From: Porphyra umbilicalis
Lineage: Eukaryota > Rhodophyta > Bangiophyceae > Bangiales > Bangiaceae
Assembly (NCBI GenBank): GCA_002049455.2
Contig: KV919041.1
Location: forward strand, 40,978-104,977
DNA length: 64,000 nt
Direction of reading: 5' to 3'
Below the pieces are notes generated by a model. The model was not told where the DNA came from and did no database searches. It saw nothing but the letters and a program-made list of their open reading frames with translations. Both the position numbers and the translations under genes were made by a program. Shown here one piece after another: positions 33,804-42,889 of this stretch. Numbering within the stretch: position 1 is the first letter of the stretch; each line of letters begins with the position of its first letter.

Positions 33804-34660
33804 CACACTCACTGGCAGAGGTTTACTGTGAAAGCGTGCACAAGTTTTTCACCATTTGCCTGCTCCAGTGAGGTGCCAAGAGCCCCTCTTTCGAATTGCG
33901 AGATAATTCGCCGGATAGTGAAGTGGCCCCCATCCTTCTCTCTCGGTCGCATTCAAATGCTGAATAACGCTACGTGCATGAAACATGGGCCTTTTGGGGT
34001 GCCTGAAGTTGCTGTGGGACCCTCCCCATCCCCAAGACCTAAATTAGAGGCATGTGGTGCATTTATGAGACACATTTCTGACACGTTAGCATATTGCCGG
34101 CACACTCACTGGCAGAGGTTTACTGTGAAAGCGTGCACAAGTTTTTCACCATTTGCCTGCTCCAGTGAGGTGCCAAGAGCCCCTCTTTCGAATTGCGAGA
34201 TAATTCGCCGGATAGTGAAGTGGCCCCCATCCTTCTCTCTCGGTCGCATTCAAATGCTGAATAACGCTACGTGCATGAAACATGGGCCTTTTGGGGTGCC
34301 TGAAGTTGCTGTGGGACCCTCCCCATCCCCAAGACCTAAATTAGAGGCATGTGGTGCATTTATGAGACACATTTCTGACACGTTAGCATATTGCCGGCAC
34401 ACTCACTGGCAGAGGTTTACTGTGAAAGCGTGCACAAGTTTTTCACCATTTGCCTGCTCCAGTGAGGTGCCAAGAGCCCCTCTTTCGAATTGCGAGATAA
34501 TTCGCCGGATAGTGAAGTGGCCCCCATCCTTCTCTCTCGGTCGCATTCAAATGCTGAATAACGCTACGTGCATGAAACATGGGCCTTTTGGGGTGCCTGA
34601 AGTTGCTGTGGGACCCTCCCCATCCCCAAGACCTAAATTTGAGGCATGTGGTGCATTTAT
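33804..34660. repeat. 297-bp tandem repeat, two full copies and a truncated third
   Basis: Copies begin CACACTCACTGGCAGAGG at 33804, 34101 and 34398. They are almost identical: a single A-to-T change (TTAGAGGC versus TTTGAGGC) stands out near the end of copy three. The period of 297 equals 99 codons, so a 301-codon frame stays open through all copies. I regard that frame as incidental. Copy three stops at GTGCATTTAT (34660). The missing continuation, GAGACACATTTCTGACACG, reappears at 36171. Confidence 0.92.
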
Positions 34661-36166
34661 CCCCTGGCCTTTAGGACAGGGTACTATCCAACATGCGCAT
34701 AGGGGCCCCCATGCTAATTTTTTTCCGAGCTAGTGCACGTTGCGGGAGTACTTGCGAAAAAGCGGGGTGCACGCGGAGAGACCTCGTACGGCTCGGGCGG
34801 ACGTCGCCGTACGTTGAGTCCGACATGGTTAGAAGCGTCAACTTGCACACTATCCGAACATGTATTTTTGCACGATGGCCGTACGTTGGGCGTTTGTGAG
34901 GTCCAACCATGTAGAAAGAGGGTTTTTTTCTCGTTCAGATGGCTTGAAACGGGGGGTCTGTGCTTCAGACGAGCTGGAAACGAGGATGCGTGCTGCATAT
35001 GACCGCGTCGGGTGAGGAATTGAAGACGTAATTGGTGAAACATGCCCCTGAGATGCTCTGGACGGTGTTTTTGTTCTTCAAAATTTTGAACGCGCAGGAG
35101 AGGGCCAAGATCGGGGACAGCCGAGAGTCGTGGAATGTGGTGTGACCGTGGCGCGCAGTGACTGAAGCGGGCAGTCGCGAGTGGCGTGACGCAGCTGCCC
35201 GCGTGGTTCTGTGCGCGGACCTGTGACGAGGAGAGGGCGGCGTCGTGCGTGTGGCCCGTGCGAGGGGGTGGTGGTGTCGCGGTGGCGGATCCGGCCGTGC
35301 GGGATGTCGCACAACTGACCGCGCGGTACGTCGTGGGGGGAGGAGAACGGACAGGGGGGTACGTTCGGGGGGCTGTGGAGGGGTTGAGGGGCCGTGGGGC
35401 TGGAGGGGGGGAGGGGTGAAGACGCCGCTGGCTAGCCGGTGGCAGCCCCTACGGCGGCGGCGGCGGACCCTGCGCCCGCGCCCCCTGCTGCGATAGGCTT
35501 GCTACTGGCAACAAGCCTAGCCATCATGGACGAGGGGGCGGGAGTGGCGTGGCGTTTGCCCCAGGGGGCGGGTGGACTGCGCGGTAGCGGCGGCGGAGGC
35601 GGACGTGGGTGTGAGGCCGGTGGGCTGGGGGGGGTGAGGCTGTCGGCGAGCCGTGCGTGGCTTGGGACTGTCGCAAGCACGGCGTCGCCTGGGTGGGGGG
35701 CCGGCGCGCTCCGGGGCGGACGGCTCTGGCGCGCGCGCCTGCCCGTGGACGCCCGCAATGACATAAAAATAAAAACCAATGCAGTGCATGAAAAATATAA
35801 CCACGTGCCAAGTGAAGCGCGACGCGGCATGCTTCAAGTCTATGGCGCGTCGCCAAAGAATGATCGGATCCGAGCAAGTTCCACAGCAAGTTGCAGCATG
35901 CTGTGACCGTGCTGTGACTGCGCTTTGAAATAAAATTGCATGCTGAGGGCTCCTGGATGGCTCTGTGGGAGGCAAGGACGATCACAGCAATTTTAAATTC
36001 TGTGCTGTGAGCTGCTGTGAACTGCTGTGACTTGCTGTGAGCGTTTCTCAGATCCGATCATTCTTTGGCGACGCGCCATAAATAATGCTCCAGAACTTAC
36101 TCGTATAGATTGTCTTCGATCACAGCACAACTCCAGGCCAGGGTGTTTTCGCGTACGCGCTTTCAG
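34661..36166. mobile_element. Insertion of about 1.5 kb within the third 297-bp copy
   Basis: The truncated third repeat ends in TTAT (34657-34660). The missing part resumes after another TTAT (36167-36170), so the 1506 bp between could be an insertion with a 4-bp target duplication. Its left edge starts CCCCTGGCCT, and the complementary AGGCCAGGG occurs at 36136-36144, slightly inside the right edge. There is no convincing coding region: the long frames at 35180-35500 and 35440-35900 are G-rich and shared between strands. After 36200 the sequence does not return to the repeat start, so the array ended there or the right part has diverged. Confidence 0.55.
35841..36080. mobile_element. 240-bp MITE with perfect 30-bp inverted ends starting with TA
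   Basis: TATGGCGCGTCGCCAAAGAA...(35841-35870) and its exact reverse complement (36051-36080) bound the element. The outermost TA on each side suits a TA target duplication. The interior is rich in the direct repeat GCTGTGA, for example four in a row at 36004-36040. A related piece (CTGTGACTTGCTGAGCG and then GGATCCGAT) occurs at about 39261-39296. Confidence 0.85.
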
Positions 36167-36509
36167 TTATGAGACACATTTCTGACACGTTAGCATATTT
36201 GAACTTGAGGAAGACGTTGTTGGGTGTGCTCTAAAGGGGCGATGGGGGAGCCTTCGGGAACTTCTTCGGGCCCACCGCGAGCAGCCGACTTGCGAGGATG
36301 CCGAAGTACTTTTTGCGATCTGCTTTGCTGACGAAGGCCACACGGCACTCGGCAAGATTATAATATCGCCGAGTGCCGACGTGCGCTGCGCAGCGTGACC
36401 CCCACTCGGCCTGTCGCGGTCTCGTGTGGCCGCTTGGTCCTTGACTGCCCCTCTCCGCCACTTTGTCCTTCCCCCGGCCTTGTGTCTTATCCACATGCTG
36501 CCCTTCGTC

Positions 36510-37589
36510 ATGCACCCGCGGGGCTCACGGTTGTGGCGGACGCCCCCCTCTCCCTGCACCTCCATCGCCTGCTGCGTGGCGGTGGCGGCCGTGTTGGCGA
36601 CGCACTCAACCGTTGGTGCCACTCCCCCCCCCGCCACCCCCGCCCCCATCTTTGGCGACTATGAGCTCACGACTGTTGGTAACCTCAACGTGGCCGACTC
36701 CATCCTGGAAGGCCCCGCCTTGGTCATGGGCACGGCCACGCTCGACCACTTCACCGTCGGCGGGGACGGCACCAACGCCACGGCGGCCGGCGACGGCAGC
36801 GCCGGCGCGCCCTCCCCCTGCGACGCGCCCCTCCACGCGCTCGCCGTCGTCGGGCGGGCGACCGCCAAACGGGGCGCCATCATTGGCCGCGCCGTCCTCG
36901 GCGCCAAGAGCATTCTCGCGCCGACCGTCGCCCTCCCGTGCGCCGAGGCGGCGCGCCCCCCCCCCGTCGACGGGCGCGCGGACTCGCGTCACGCCCCCCC
37001 CCCCAACCCGTGGGAGGTGTTTGGCTCGACGGGCGGCGTCGACATTTCGCCCCTCCGCGCCGCCGCGGCGCGCGCGACGGCCACGCTGTGTCGGCTGGCG
37101 CCGACGGGCACCGCGACGGTCATGGGCACGACGCTGCACCTCTACCCGCGAGGCACGGTCGGCCACGGAGGCATGGCGGGGCTCCCCGGCGCGGCGGGCG
37201 TCGGCGGCGGACCGCCGGGCGGCAACGCGTCGTGCGTCGACGTGTTTGGCGTCGACCACCCGCCCGACGGCTTGACGCGGGTGGTGTATTATGGGGTTGG
37301 CGCGCCGCTGCTGCTCTACCGCTTCCGCTCCGTGCGGTGGCGGGGGATGGATATGGGGCACCTCGACGCGGCGCGCTCCTTGCACGTGGTGTGTGGGGGA
37401 GGGCGCCTCGACGTGGACGCGTCGGCGCTGCGGGGGTCCCTCCTCGCCCCCGCGCTGCACGTGGCGGCCGACGCTGTCGAGTGGGCGGGGCGCCTCGCCG
37501 TGGAACACCTGCGGGGGCGCGCCGTGCGGTTGCGGTACGGGCGGTGGGGGGGGCTGCCCGCGGCGGAGGTGGCCAATAACTTGTGTTGA
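36510..37589 (+). CDS. Secreted choice-of-anchor A-type protein
   Basis: An intact intronless ORF. ATG 36510 (MHPRGSRLWRTPPSP) gives 359 residues and places a hydrophobic signal segment (IACCVAVAAVLATHSTVGA) at about 20-40; an upstream in-frame start at 36426 is less suitable. The mature part begins IFGDYELTTVGNLNVADS with strand-rich beta-helix-like turns (GRATAKRGAIIGRAVLGAKS). It later has VYYGVGAPLLLYRF, then VDASALRGSLLAPALHVAAD and a WAGRLAVEHLRG segment. The order of an early FGDY-type strand and a late GSLLAP plus G-x-x-x-x-x-L-x-G is the choice-of-anchor A pattern, known mostly from bacterial secreted surface proteins. No C-terminal anchor is visible. A G15 run follows the stop (37593-37607), and AATAAA occurs about 200 bases downstream. 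It is probably an extracellular or cell-wall protein; its partner is unknown. Confidence 0.6.
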   Translation: MHPRGSRLWRTPPSPCTSIACCVAVAAVLATHSTVGATPPPATPAPIFGDYELTTVGNLNVADSILEGPALVMGTATLDHFTVGGDGTNATAAGDGSAGAPSPCDAPLHALAVVGRATAKRGAIIGRAVLGAKSILAPTVALPCAEAARPPPVDGRADSRHAPPPNPWEVFGSTGGVDISPLRAAAARATATLCRLAPTGTATVMGTTLHLYPRGTVGHGGMAGLPGAAGVGGGPPGGNASCVDVFGVDHPPDGLTRVVYYGVGAPLLLYRFRSVRWRGMDMGHLDAARSLHVVCGGGRLDVDASALRGSLLAPALHVAADAVEWAGRLAVEHLRGRAVRLRYGRWGGLPAAEVANNLC

Positions 37590-37592
37590 GGT

Positions 37593-37607
37593 GGGGGGGG
37601 GGGGGGG
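37593..37607. repeat. G15 homopolymer directly after a stop codon
   Basis: The tract starts four bases after the TGA of the choice-of-anchor A-type gene. It is one of several runs of 12-23 G or C in the window. Confidence 0.9.
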
Positions 37608-37879
37608 CGGCGGGCACGGCCGAGAGGCGCGACCGTCGGACCTTGGGGGCTGACCGCCGCCCTCCGCGGCACGGGTGTCGCTGCGTGCGCTACCTCAGTT
37701 TTTTCTTCAAGGCAAGTCAACGGGGGCGTGTGCTCTTCTTCTCGTGTCGCCACGTCACACAGAAAAGTCAATGCACGCCGTACCGTAGCGCAAAAATAAA
37801 CTAGGAAAGGGCGGAGAAGGCGACAACCGCCCGAGCTGCCGCCGCTGGCCGCGCCGCCGCTGCCGCGATAGCTGCGGCG

Positions 37880-38773
37880 CTAGAGGGTGCCCTTGAATGT
37901 TTCGCGCATAAAGGCTTCCACTTTGGCGAGCCCCGCGCGGTCGCTCTGTACGGCGCTCCGGCGACCCCCTTCGCTCCACCCTATTTTCATCTCTTTGATG
38001 AGGCGTGTCCCCAAGCGCTGGCAGGAGTTCAAGTTGACCAGAACCGCTGTGTCGTCCTGCGTGAGCATAACGTTTCCCGGATGCACGTCATTGTGGCAGT
38101 ATGGCCGCTTCTGCCCTGCGCCATCCTTCAGGTTGTGCAAGAACGCCAAGGCCCCTTCCACCTCCTGAACAACCTTGGCGACATCCAGCGGCCGGGGCTG
38201 ATGCGAGCAGCCGGCTGCCGATGCCTCCTTGCACCGCTCGTGAACCGTCTCTTTCATCTTGCTCAACACAAGTCCCACCATCCGGCCGCGCTCCACAATG
38301 ACTCCATGGTACTTGACGATGTTGGGGTGGCCGCCCATCTTGTGCAGCTCCTCTAGGACCGTCAACTCAGACAGGAAAGAGCTGTGGAGAATCTTCTGGA
38401 ACGGCGTGCCGTGATGCACAAGCGAAAGATACTTGGGGTATAGATCACGACGGTTGCAGAGGTCTGGCGCTAGCGTGTACAGCCCCGCATGAAACTCGGG
38501 GAAGGCTTCATCGGGGTTGATGAGCACCGGCGGGCCGTTCACATCGCCAGGTGCCACCTGCCGCTCCTTGTCAGCGACCTTCTCCTGTGCAGCAGCCAGT
38601 AGACCAGGTAACAAGCCAGTCAGGACCTCCAGCGGCTTGTCGTCACAGTGGCGGCTGGTCCGCAGCACATAGCGGTCGCACCCATCCGTGTACACGATGG
38701 TGCTGGTCTCGAACACACGCTCGTTGTCTGGTCCATTTTGCAAGAGGTCGAGAGGGTCGATCACTTCTGCCAT
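37880..38773 (-). CDS. Protein-kinase-fold protein, probably catalytically impaired
   Basis: An intact 297-residue intronless ORF from ATG 38773 to TAG 37882-37880. The N-lobe part includes TIVYTDGCDRYVLRTSR. A regulatory-helix-like segment SELTVLEELHKMGGHPNIVKY (about 136-157) has the expected Glu and the HPNIV phrase found before beta-4 in kinases. The catalytic loop CHNDVHPGNVML (226-237) has HND where HRD is usual, and it keeps the Asp (229) and Asn (234). The magnesium-binding DFG position reads VNLNS (246-250), so the metal-ligand Asp is replaced by Asn. The C-lobe is short and ends with a QSDRAGLAKVEAFM helix; no APE or activation segment of normal length is seen. It resembles small Bud32/aminoglycoside-kinase-like or fungal-type single-domain kinases. 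It may be a pseudokinase. Its gene is convergent with the choice-of-anchor A-type gene, 290 bp away. Confidence 0.65.
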   Translation of the reverse strand: MAEVIDPLDLLQNGPDNERVFETSTIVYTDGCDRYVLRTSRHCDDKPLEVLTGLLPGLLAAAQEKVADKERQVAPGDVNGPPVLINPDEAFPEFHAGLYTLAPDLCNRRDLYPKYLSLVHHGTPFQKILHSSFLSELTVLEELHKMGGHPNIVKYHGVIVERGRMVGLVLSKMKETVHERCKEASAAGCSHQPRPLDVAKVVQEVEGALAFLHNLKDGAGQKRPYCHNDVHPGNVMLTQDDTAVLVNLNSCQRLGTRLIKEMKIGWSEGGRRSAVQSDRAGLAKVEAFMRETFKGTL

Positions 38774-39731
38774 CCTGAGTGTTGGTTTCCACGGCGCAGC
38801 CGCTCACACGGAGTCTTGGACGAATGCAGCGGGGTCCGAAGAGCGGTGGCCGTCTGCAGCCGGCAGGTGTTGGTCAGCTGGGAGATGACAACTGGCGGCA
38901 AGGCAGTCGTCGTCGTCACGGACAATACGACCTGGTGGTACAGTCTTCTTCCACACGTGTAGGTTTAGTTCTTATCCAGGGGTGCATAAAACGATACAGC
39001 ACTGCACTGCTGACTGTAGGGTTGTGCAACGCGCCCCTTTTCGACGGGCGCATAGGCGTGACACGTCAAAACGCGTCCTACACACACCCTACAGCACGAC
39101 ACACATTCAACACGCCTCAAAGTAACACCCGCATTAATTCTCAAGTAGCCCTTACAATTGGTCTGGTGAAAAAGTGATCGAATGTTGCTGCCGTTGTAAC
39201 TCGACCAGTTGTTGTAAGTATCTGCGGAGAGATTCTGTCAACACCAACGTCCGTCAATAGCTGTGACTTGCTGAGCGGTTTCCTGGGATCCGATGAATAT
39301 TTGACATGACACGACCACGTCATCGAGCGTAGTTTGGCACGGCAGCAGCGACGCGCCGGCCGCCACAAGACCGCCAGCACCCCGGCGCGGCGCCCCCGCC
39401 GCGCCGCGCTCCGCGCCGAGCCCGCAGTGGCAGCGCCACCCCATCAAAGAGGTCTGCCCTCCCCCCCCCCCCCCCTCCGTCGATGCTACCGCGCGCGCCC
39501 CGCCCCCCCGCCACCGCGTCCACGGCCACGACCACGGGCCCCCCCCCCCCGCCACCACCCCCGCCGCCTGCGCCCGCACCGCGGGGGGCAGCAATCCCAG
39601 CAGCGCCGCCGCCGCCGGCAGGCTACCCCCCCCCCCCCCCCCCCCCCACCGCGGCCGCCGCGGCCGCCGCCACCCCCGCCGCCCCCACGTCCGGCACCCA
39701 CCCAATTGGGGCCCCCGCGGGCGCGGCCGCG
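38774..39731. other. Intergenic between the kinase-like and SppA genes
   Basis: No gene is supported. The segment 39261-39296 is related to the MITE interior at 36025-36060. A C15 run lies at 39461-39475 and a C22 run at 39626-39647. The latter two sit in low-complexity translation downstream of the protease and may be its trailer. Confidence 0.4.
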
Positions 39732-42698
39732 TCACAAAAGAGCGGCAGCGCGTCGACGCCCGCCGGCGCGTCGCCGACGCCACCCGTGACGGCCGCCCAC
39801 ACGCCCGCCGCGGCGGCGGTGGCGGCGCCGCCGAGGGCGGCAGCGAGGCCGTTGCCGCCCGACCCAGTGGCGGCGGCGGTGGCCCCCCCCCCGCCCCACC
39901 GGCGGGCGACGGCCACGACGGCGGCGGCGCCTCGCCCCGCCCGAGCCGCCGCCCGTCCGCGACCGGGTCCCCCTGCTCGTCGATATCCGTGTCACCGGGG
40001 AGGAGGCCGACCGCGCGCGCGAGCCGCCGCAGGGGGCGCCCGTCCGCGCCGGGGGGGGCGGCCACACGCGCGCGTCGAGGCGGCCCCACTCGGGGCGGCC
40101 GACGCCGGCGGGCGCCGCGCCGCCGTCGGCGCCCGCCGCCGCCGCGTCGTCACGCGCGCGCGTCGCGGCGAGGCGGGCGGCGGTCGCAACCGCCGCGTCC
40201 AAGCCGCCGAGCTCATCGACAAGGCCCCGCTCCGCCGCCGCCTCGCCCGTCCACACGCGCCCCTGCGCGAGGCCGTCGACGACGGCGGGCTCCATCCGCC
40301 GCCCCGCCGCGACCACGTCGACAAAGTTGGAATACATCTCCCCGACGAGCCCGTCGACGCGGCGGAGGGCGTCCGGCCCCCACGGGAGGCCCAGGGAGGC
40401 GAGCCCCCCCGCCGCGTCGGGCGCCGCGACGCCCTCGGCAATCACCTCTGCGCGCACGCCGGTGCGGGCAAAGAGCGCCGACGCGTCGGGGCGGGCGAGG
40501 ATGACCCCAATGGAGCCCGTGACGGTGGCAGGCGCGGCGACAATGGCGTCGGCGGGCGTGGCAATGTAGTAGCCGCCACTCGCCGACACGGACCCAAACG
40601 ACGCAACGACCGGCTTGGCCGCCTCGGCCACCGCCCGCGCCGCGACCGACGAGCCGACGACCGCCCCCCCCGGGGTGTCCATCCGCAACACGACCGCGTC
40701 AATGCCGGGCGTCGCGTCGGCCGACCGAATGGCCGCCCGCAGCGCCTCCCCGCCCGCGTCGGTGATCGCGCCAACCACGTGGATGACCGCCACCGCCGTG
40801 CGGGAGGGCGGCAGCGTCAGCGCTAGCCGCTGCCACGCGGGGAGGGCGGCGGCGGGGAGGACCGACGGGTCGGCGGGGAGGGCGGCAACGGTCAATGCGG
40901 GGCGGCGGGGGGGGGAGGTGCCGCCACGGGGGGGGAATGTCACCGCCGCCACCGCCGCCGGCCGCGCCCTTGTCAGCCGACCCCGTCGCCCACAACGTCA
41001 GCCGCCGCAGCACCCCCACCGGCGCCGGCAGCGGCTCGGCGCCTGCGAGCACCCGCAAGCTATTCACGAGGCCGAGCGCGCCCGCCGTGGCCGCCTCCTC
41101 CTCCCGCCGCTCGGCGAGGACTTCGCCCAAGTAATCCGACAGGCGCACGTGCACCCGCGGGGGCGACCCGTCGGCGTCTGGGCCGCCGTCCTTGCCGCCG
41201 ACGCCCGGCGGCGGGGGGGTGGAGCCGCCGTCATGGCCGCATCGCGGCGCGCGGCGAGCGCGGCCGCCACCGCCGCGCCCGCCCCGTCGCGGCCGGGAGG
41301 CAGGAGCAGGCGGGGCTCCCGCCCGTCCCCGCCGCGCGGCGGCGCCACCCCCGACCGGGGCAACGACCCCGGCGCCGCGTCTGATAGGACGAGGGAGAGG
41401 AAGGAGAGCACCGGGGGAGGCAGCCGCGGCAGCTCGTCCCCAGCGTCGGCCACGCACCGCCGCATCCAGCCGACGGCGCGGAGTTCGGCCGCCCAGTCGG
41501 ACCGCGCGCGGGCGTCCCAGGGGGCGGCGCCCTTGCCGCCGCCACGGCCGCCGCGCCCGCCGGCAGACGCGGCCGGGGGCGCGGCGGGGAGCCCCCCCCC
41601 CGCCTCCATCCACGCGCCGTGCGCGTCGAGCATGCGCCCGAGGGCGGCGCGGATTTCCGCCCGCTCCGCCGGCGGCTTGCCCAACGCGGCGCCCGTGGCG
41701 TCTGCCTCGGCCGCCGCCCGCCGCGCCACCACCGCCGCCAAGGCGGCGCGGGCGGCGGCCCACTCGGCGGCGGCCGCCGCCGCGGCCGCCGGCCGCGACG
41801 CCTCCCGCGCGTCGACGGCGCGCCGCACGACGGCGGGCACCTCGTCGCGCCACGCGAGGCCGTCGACGAGGCCGGCGGCGACCGCCGCCGCCGCCCCATG
41901 CGGCGCCTCGTCAACGGCCGCCCGCACGGCGGCGGGGCCGCCCGCGGCCACCCCCCGGTCGCTCGCCGCAACCGCCGCAACGATTTGCCCCATCCACCCG
42001 CCCAACAGCGCCGCCGTCGCCGCCCGGTGCGCGTCCGTGTAGCCCGTCTCGGTCAACCCATTGGCCGCATTCTTGTACTCGCCGCGCTTGACGACGACGG
42101 CCGCCACGCCGGCGCCGTCGAGCGCGTCGCGGAGGAAGAGGGCGGGGGCGGCCAGTCCCGGCACCGACACGTAGGCCGACGGGGCGACGAGCACCGTCGA
42201 CGCGGCCGCCGCCAGCACGTAGGGCACGGTGCCGGCGGTGCCAAAGCCGCCCGCCGCGTGCAGCACGGCGGGGCGGCCGCCGCCGAGGCCCGCCCGAAAG
42301 GCGCCGACGGCGGCGCCGATATCCGCCACGCCCGCCAAGCCGACGGGCGCGAGCCCGTCGACGCCGCGGAGGACCAGCCCCGCGACGCGCGGGTCGACCG
42401 CCGCCGCCCCGAGGGCGGCGAGCACCCCCGCCAGCGGCATCTCGGCGGGGGGGGGTTCGGGCGCGCCCGGCGGGCCGCCGGGGCCGCCGCCGCCGAGCGC
42501 GCGCGCGAGCGCCGACGTGGGCGACCGCCGCTCGACGACCGCCGTCGCGTCAAGGTCGAAATCGAGGATGACCGAGCCGGGGGGGCCCGCCGCAGGCGAC
42601 GGCGGGAGCCCCCGTCGGGCGTCAGGGCAGAGACCAACGCCACCGCGGTGAGGAGGAGGGCGGGGCGGCGGGTGGCGCGGAGGAGGCGGGCGGGCCAT
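39732..42698 (-). CDS. sppA: Signal peptide peptidase A / protease IV (SppA), tandem S49 domains, frame broken at homopolymers
   Basis: SppA-type peptidases cleave residual signal peptides in membranes; plant homologues are plastid-associated. The N-terminal S49 half (frame running 42698 to about 41220) begins GSVILDFDLDATAVVE and includes VAGLVLRGVDGL and VVVKRGEYKNAAN, whose Lys matches the SppA general base. The C-terminal half (40952 to about 40050) has VVGAITDAGGEALRAAI, VVLRMDTPGGAVVGS, SVSASGGYYIATPADAIVA with the nucleophilic Ser, and TVTGSIGVI. Between the halves the coding register moves to another frame (VHVRLSDYLGEVLAERREE, LGLVNSLRVLAG). The changes coincide with a 7-base run (41213-41219) and with runs of 9 and 8 (40907-40915, 40928-40935). 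A further change at 40051-40058 may give an acidic tail (GDTDIDEQGDP). ATG 42698 gives a Pro-rich start. An alternative frame joined at 42579-42585 gives a hydrophobic LLLTAVALVSAL segment that would be a better targeting signal. Either homopolymer sequencing errors or real decay explain this. Confidence 0.72.
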
Positions 42699-42703
42699 GT
42701 GGT

Positions 42704-42883
42704 GGGGGGGGGGGGTGAGGGGGGGGGGGGGCCGCCCGGGGGGGGGGTGACATTGGGGGGGGGGGGGGGGGGGGGATTGACGCTCGGCAGGGGGAGAGGG
42801 GCGTCGTGACGGACATGGCGGCGGCCGCCGATCGGGTGGGGGGGGCGTGCGCCGGCGCCACCGGGGGGGGGGGGGGGGGGGGG
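42704..42883. promoter_or_regulatory. Cluster of poly-G tracts upstream of sppA
   Basis: Five tracts lie within 180 bp: G12 (42704-42715), G13 (42719-42731), G10 (42738-42747), G21 (42755-42775) and G21 (42863-42883), all G on the plus strand. They sit immediately before the apparent start of the minus-strand sppA gene, so its sense strand carries poly-C. Such tracts can form G-quadruplexes or i-motifs. A promoter role is inference only. Confidence 0.4.
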
Positions 42884-42889
42884 AGAGGA

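Noticed and set aside
33828-34733. A 301-codon ORF across the 297-bp repeats
   Set aside because: It stays open only because the repeat length is divisible by three. It has no ATG-led unique part or recognisable domain, and it ends where the insertion starts.
33804-36200. LTR retrotransposon (similar sequence at both ends)
   Set aside because: The similarity is explained by a repeat copy split by an insertion. There is no reverse transcriptase, primer-binding site or polypurine tract.
39483-42809. Long plus-strand ORFs opposite the protease
   Set aside because: They are antisense shadows of sppA with Arg/Pro/Ala composition. All catalytic motifs are on the minus strand.
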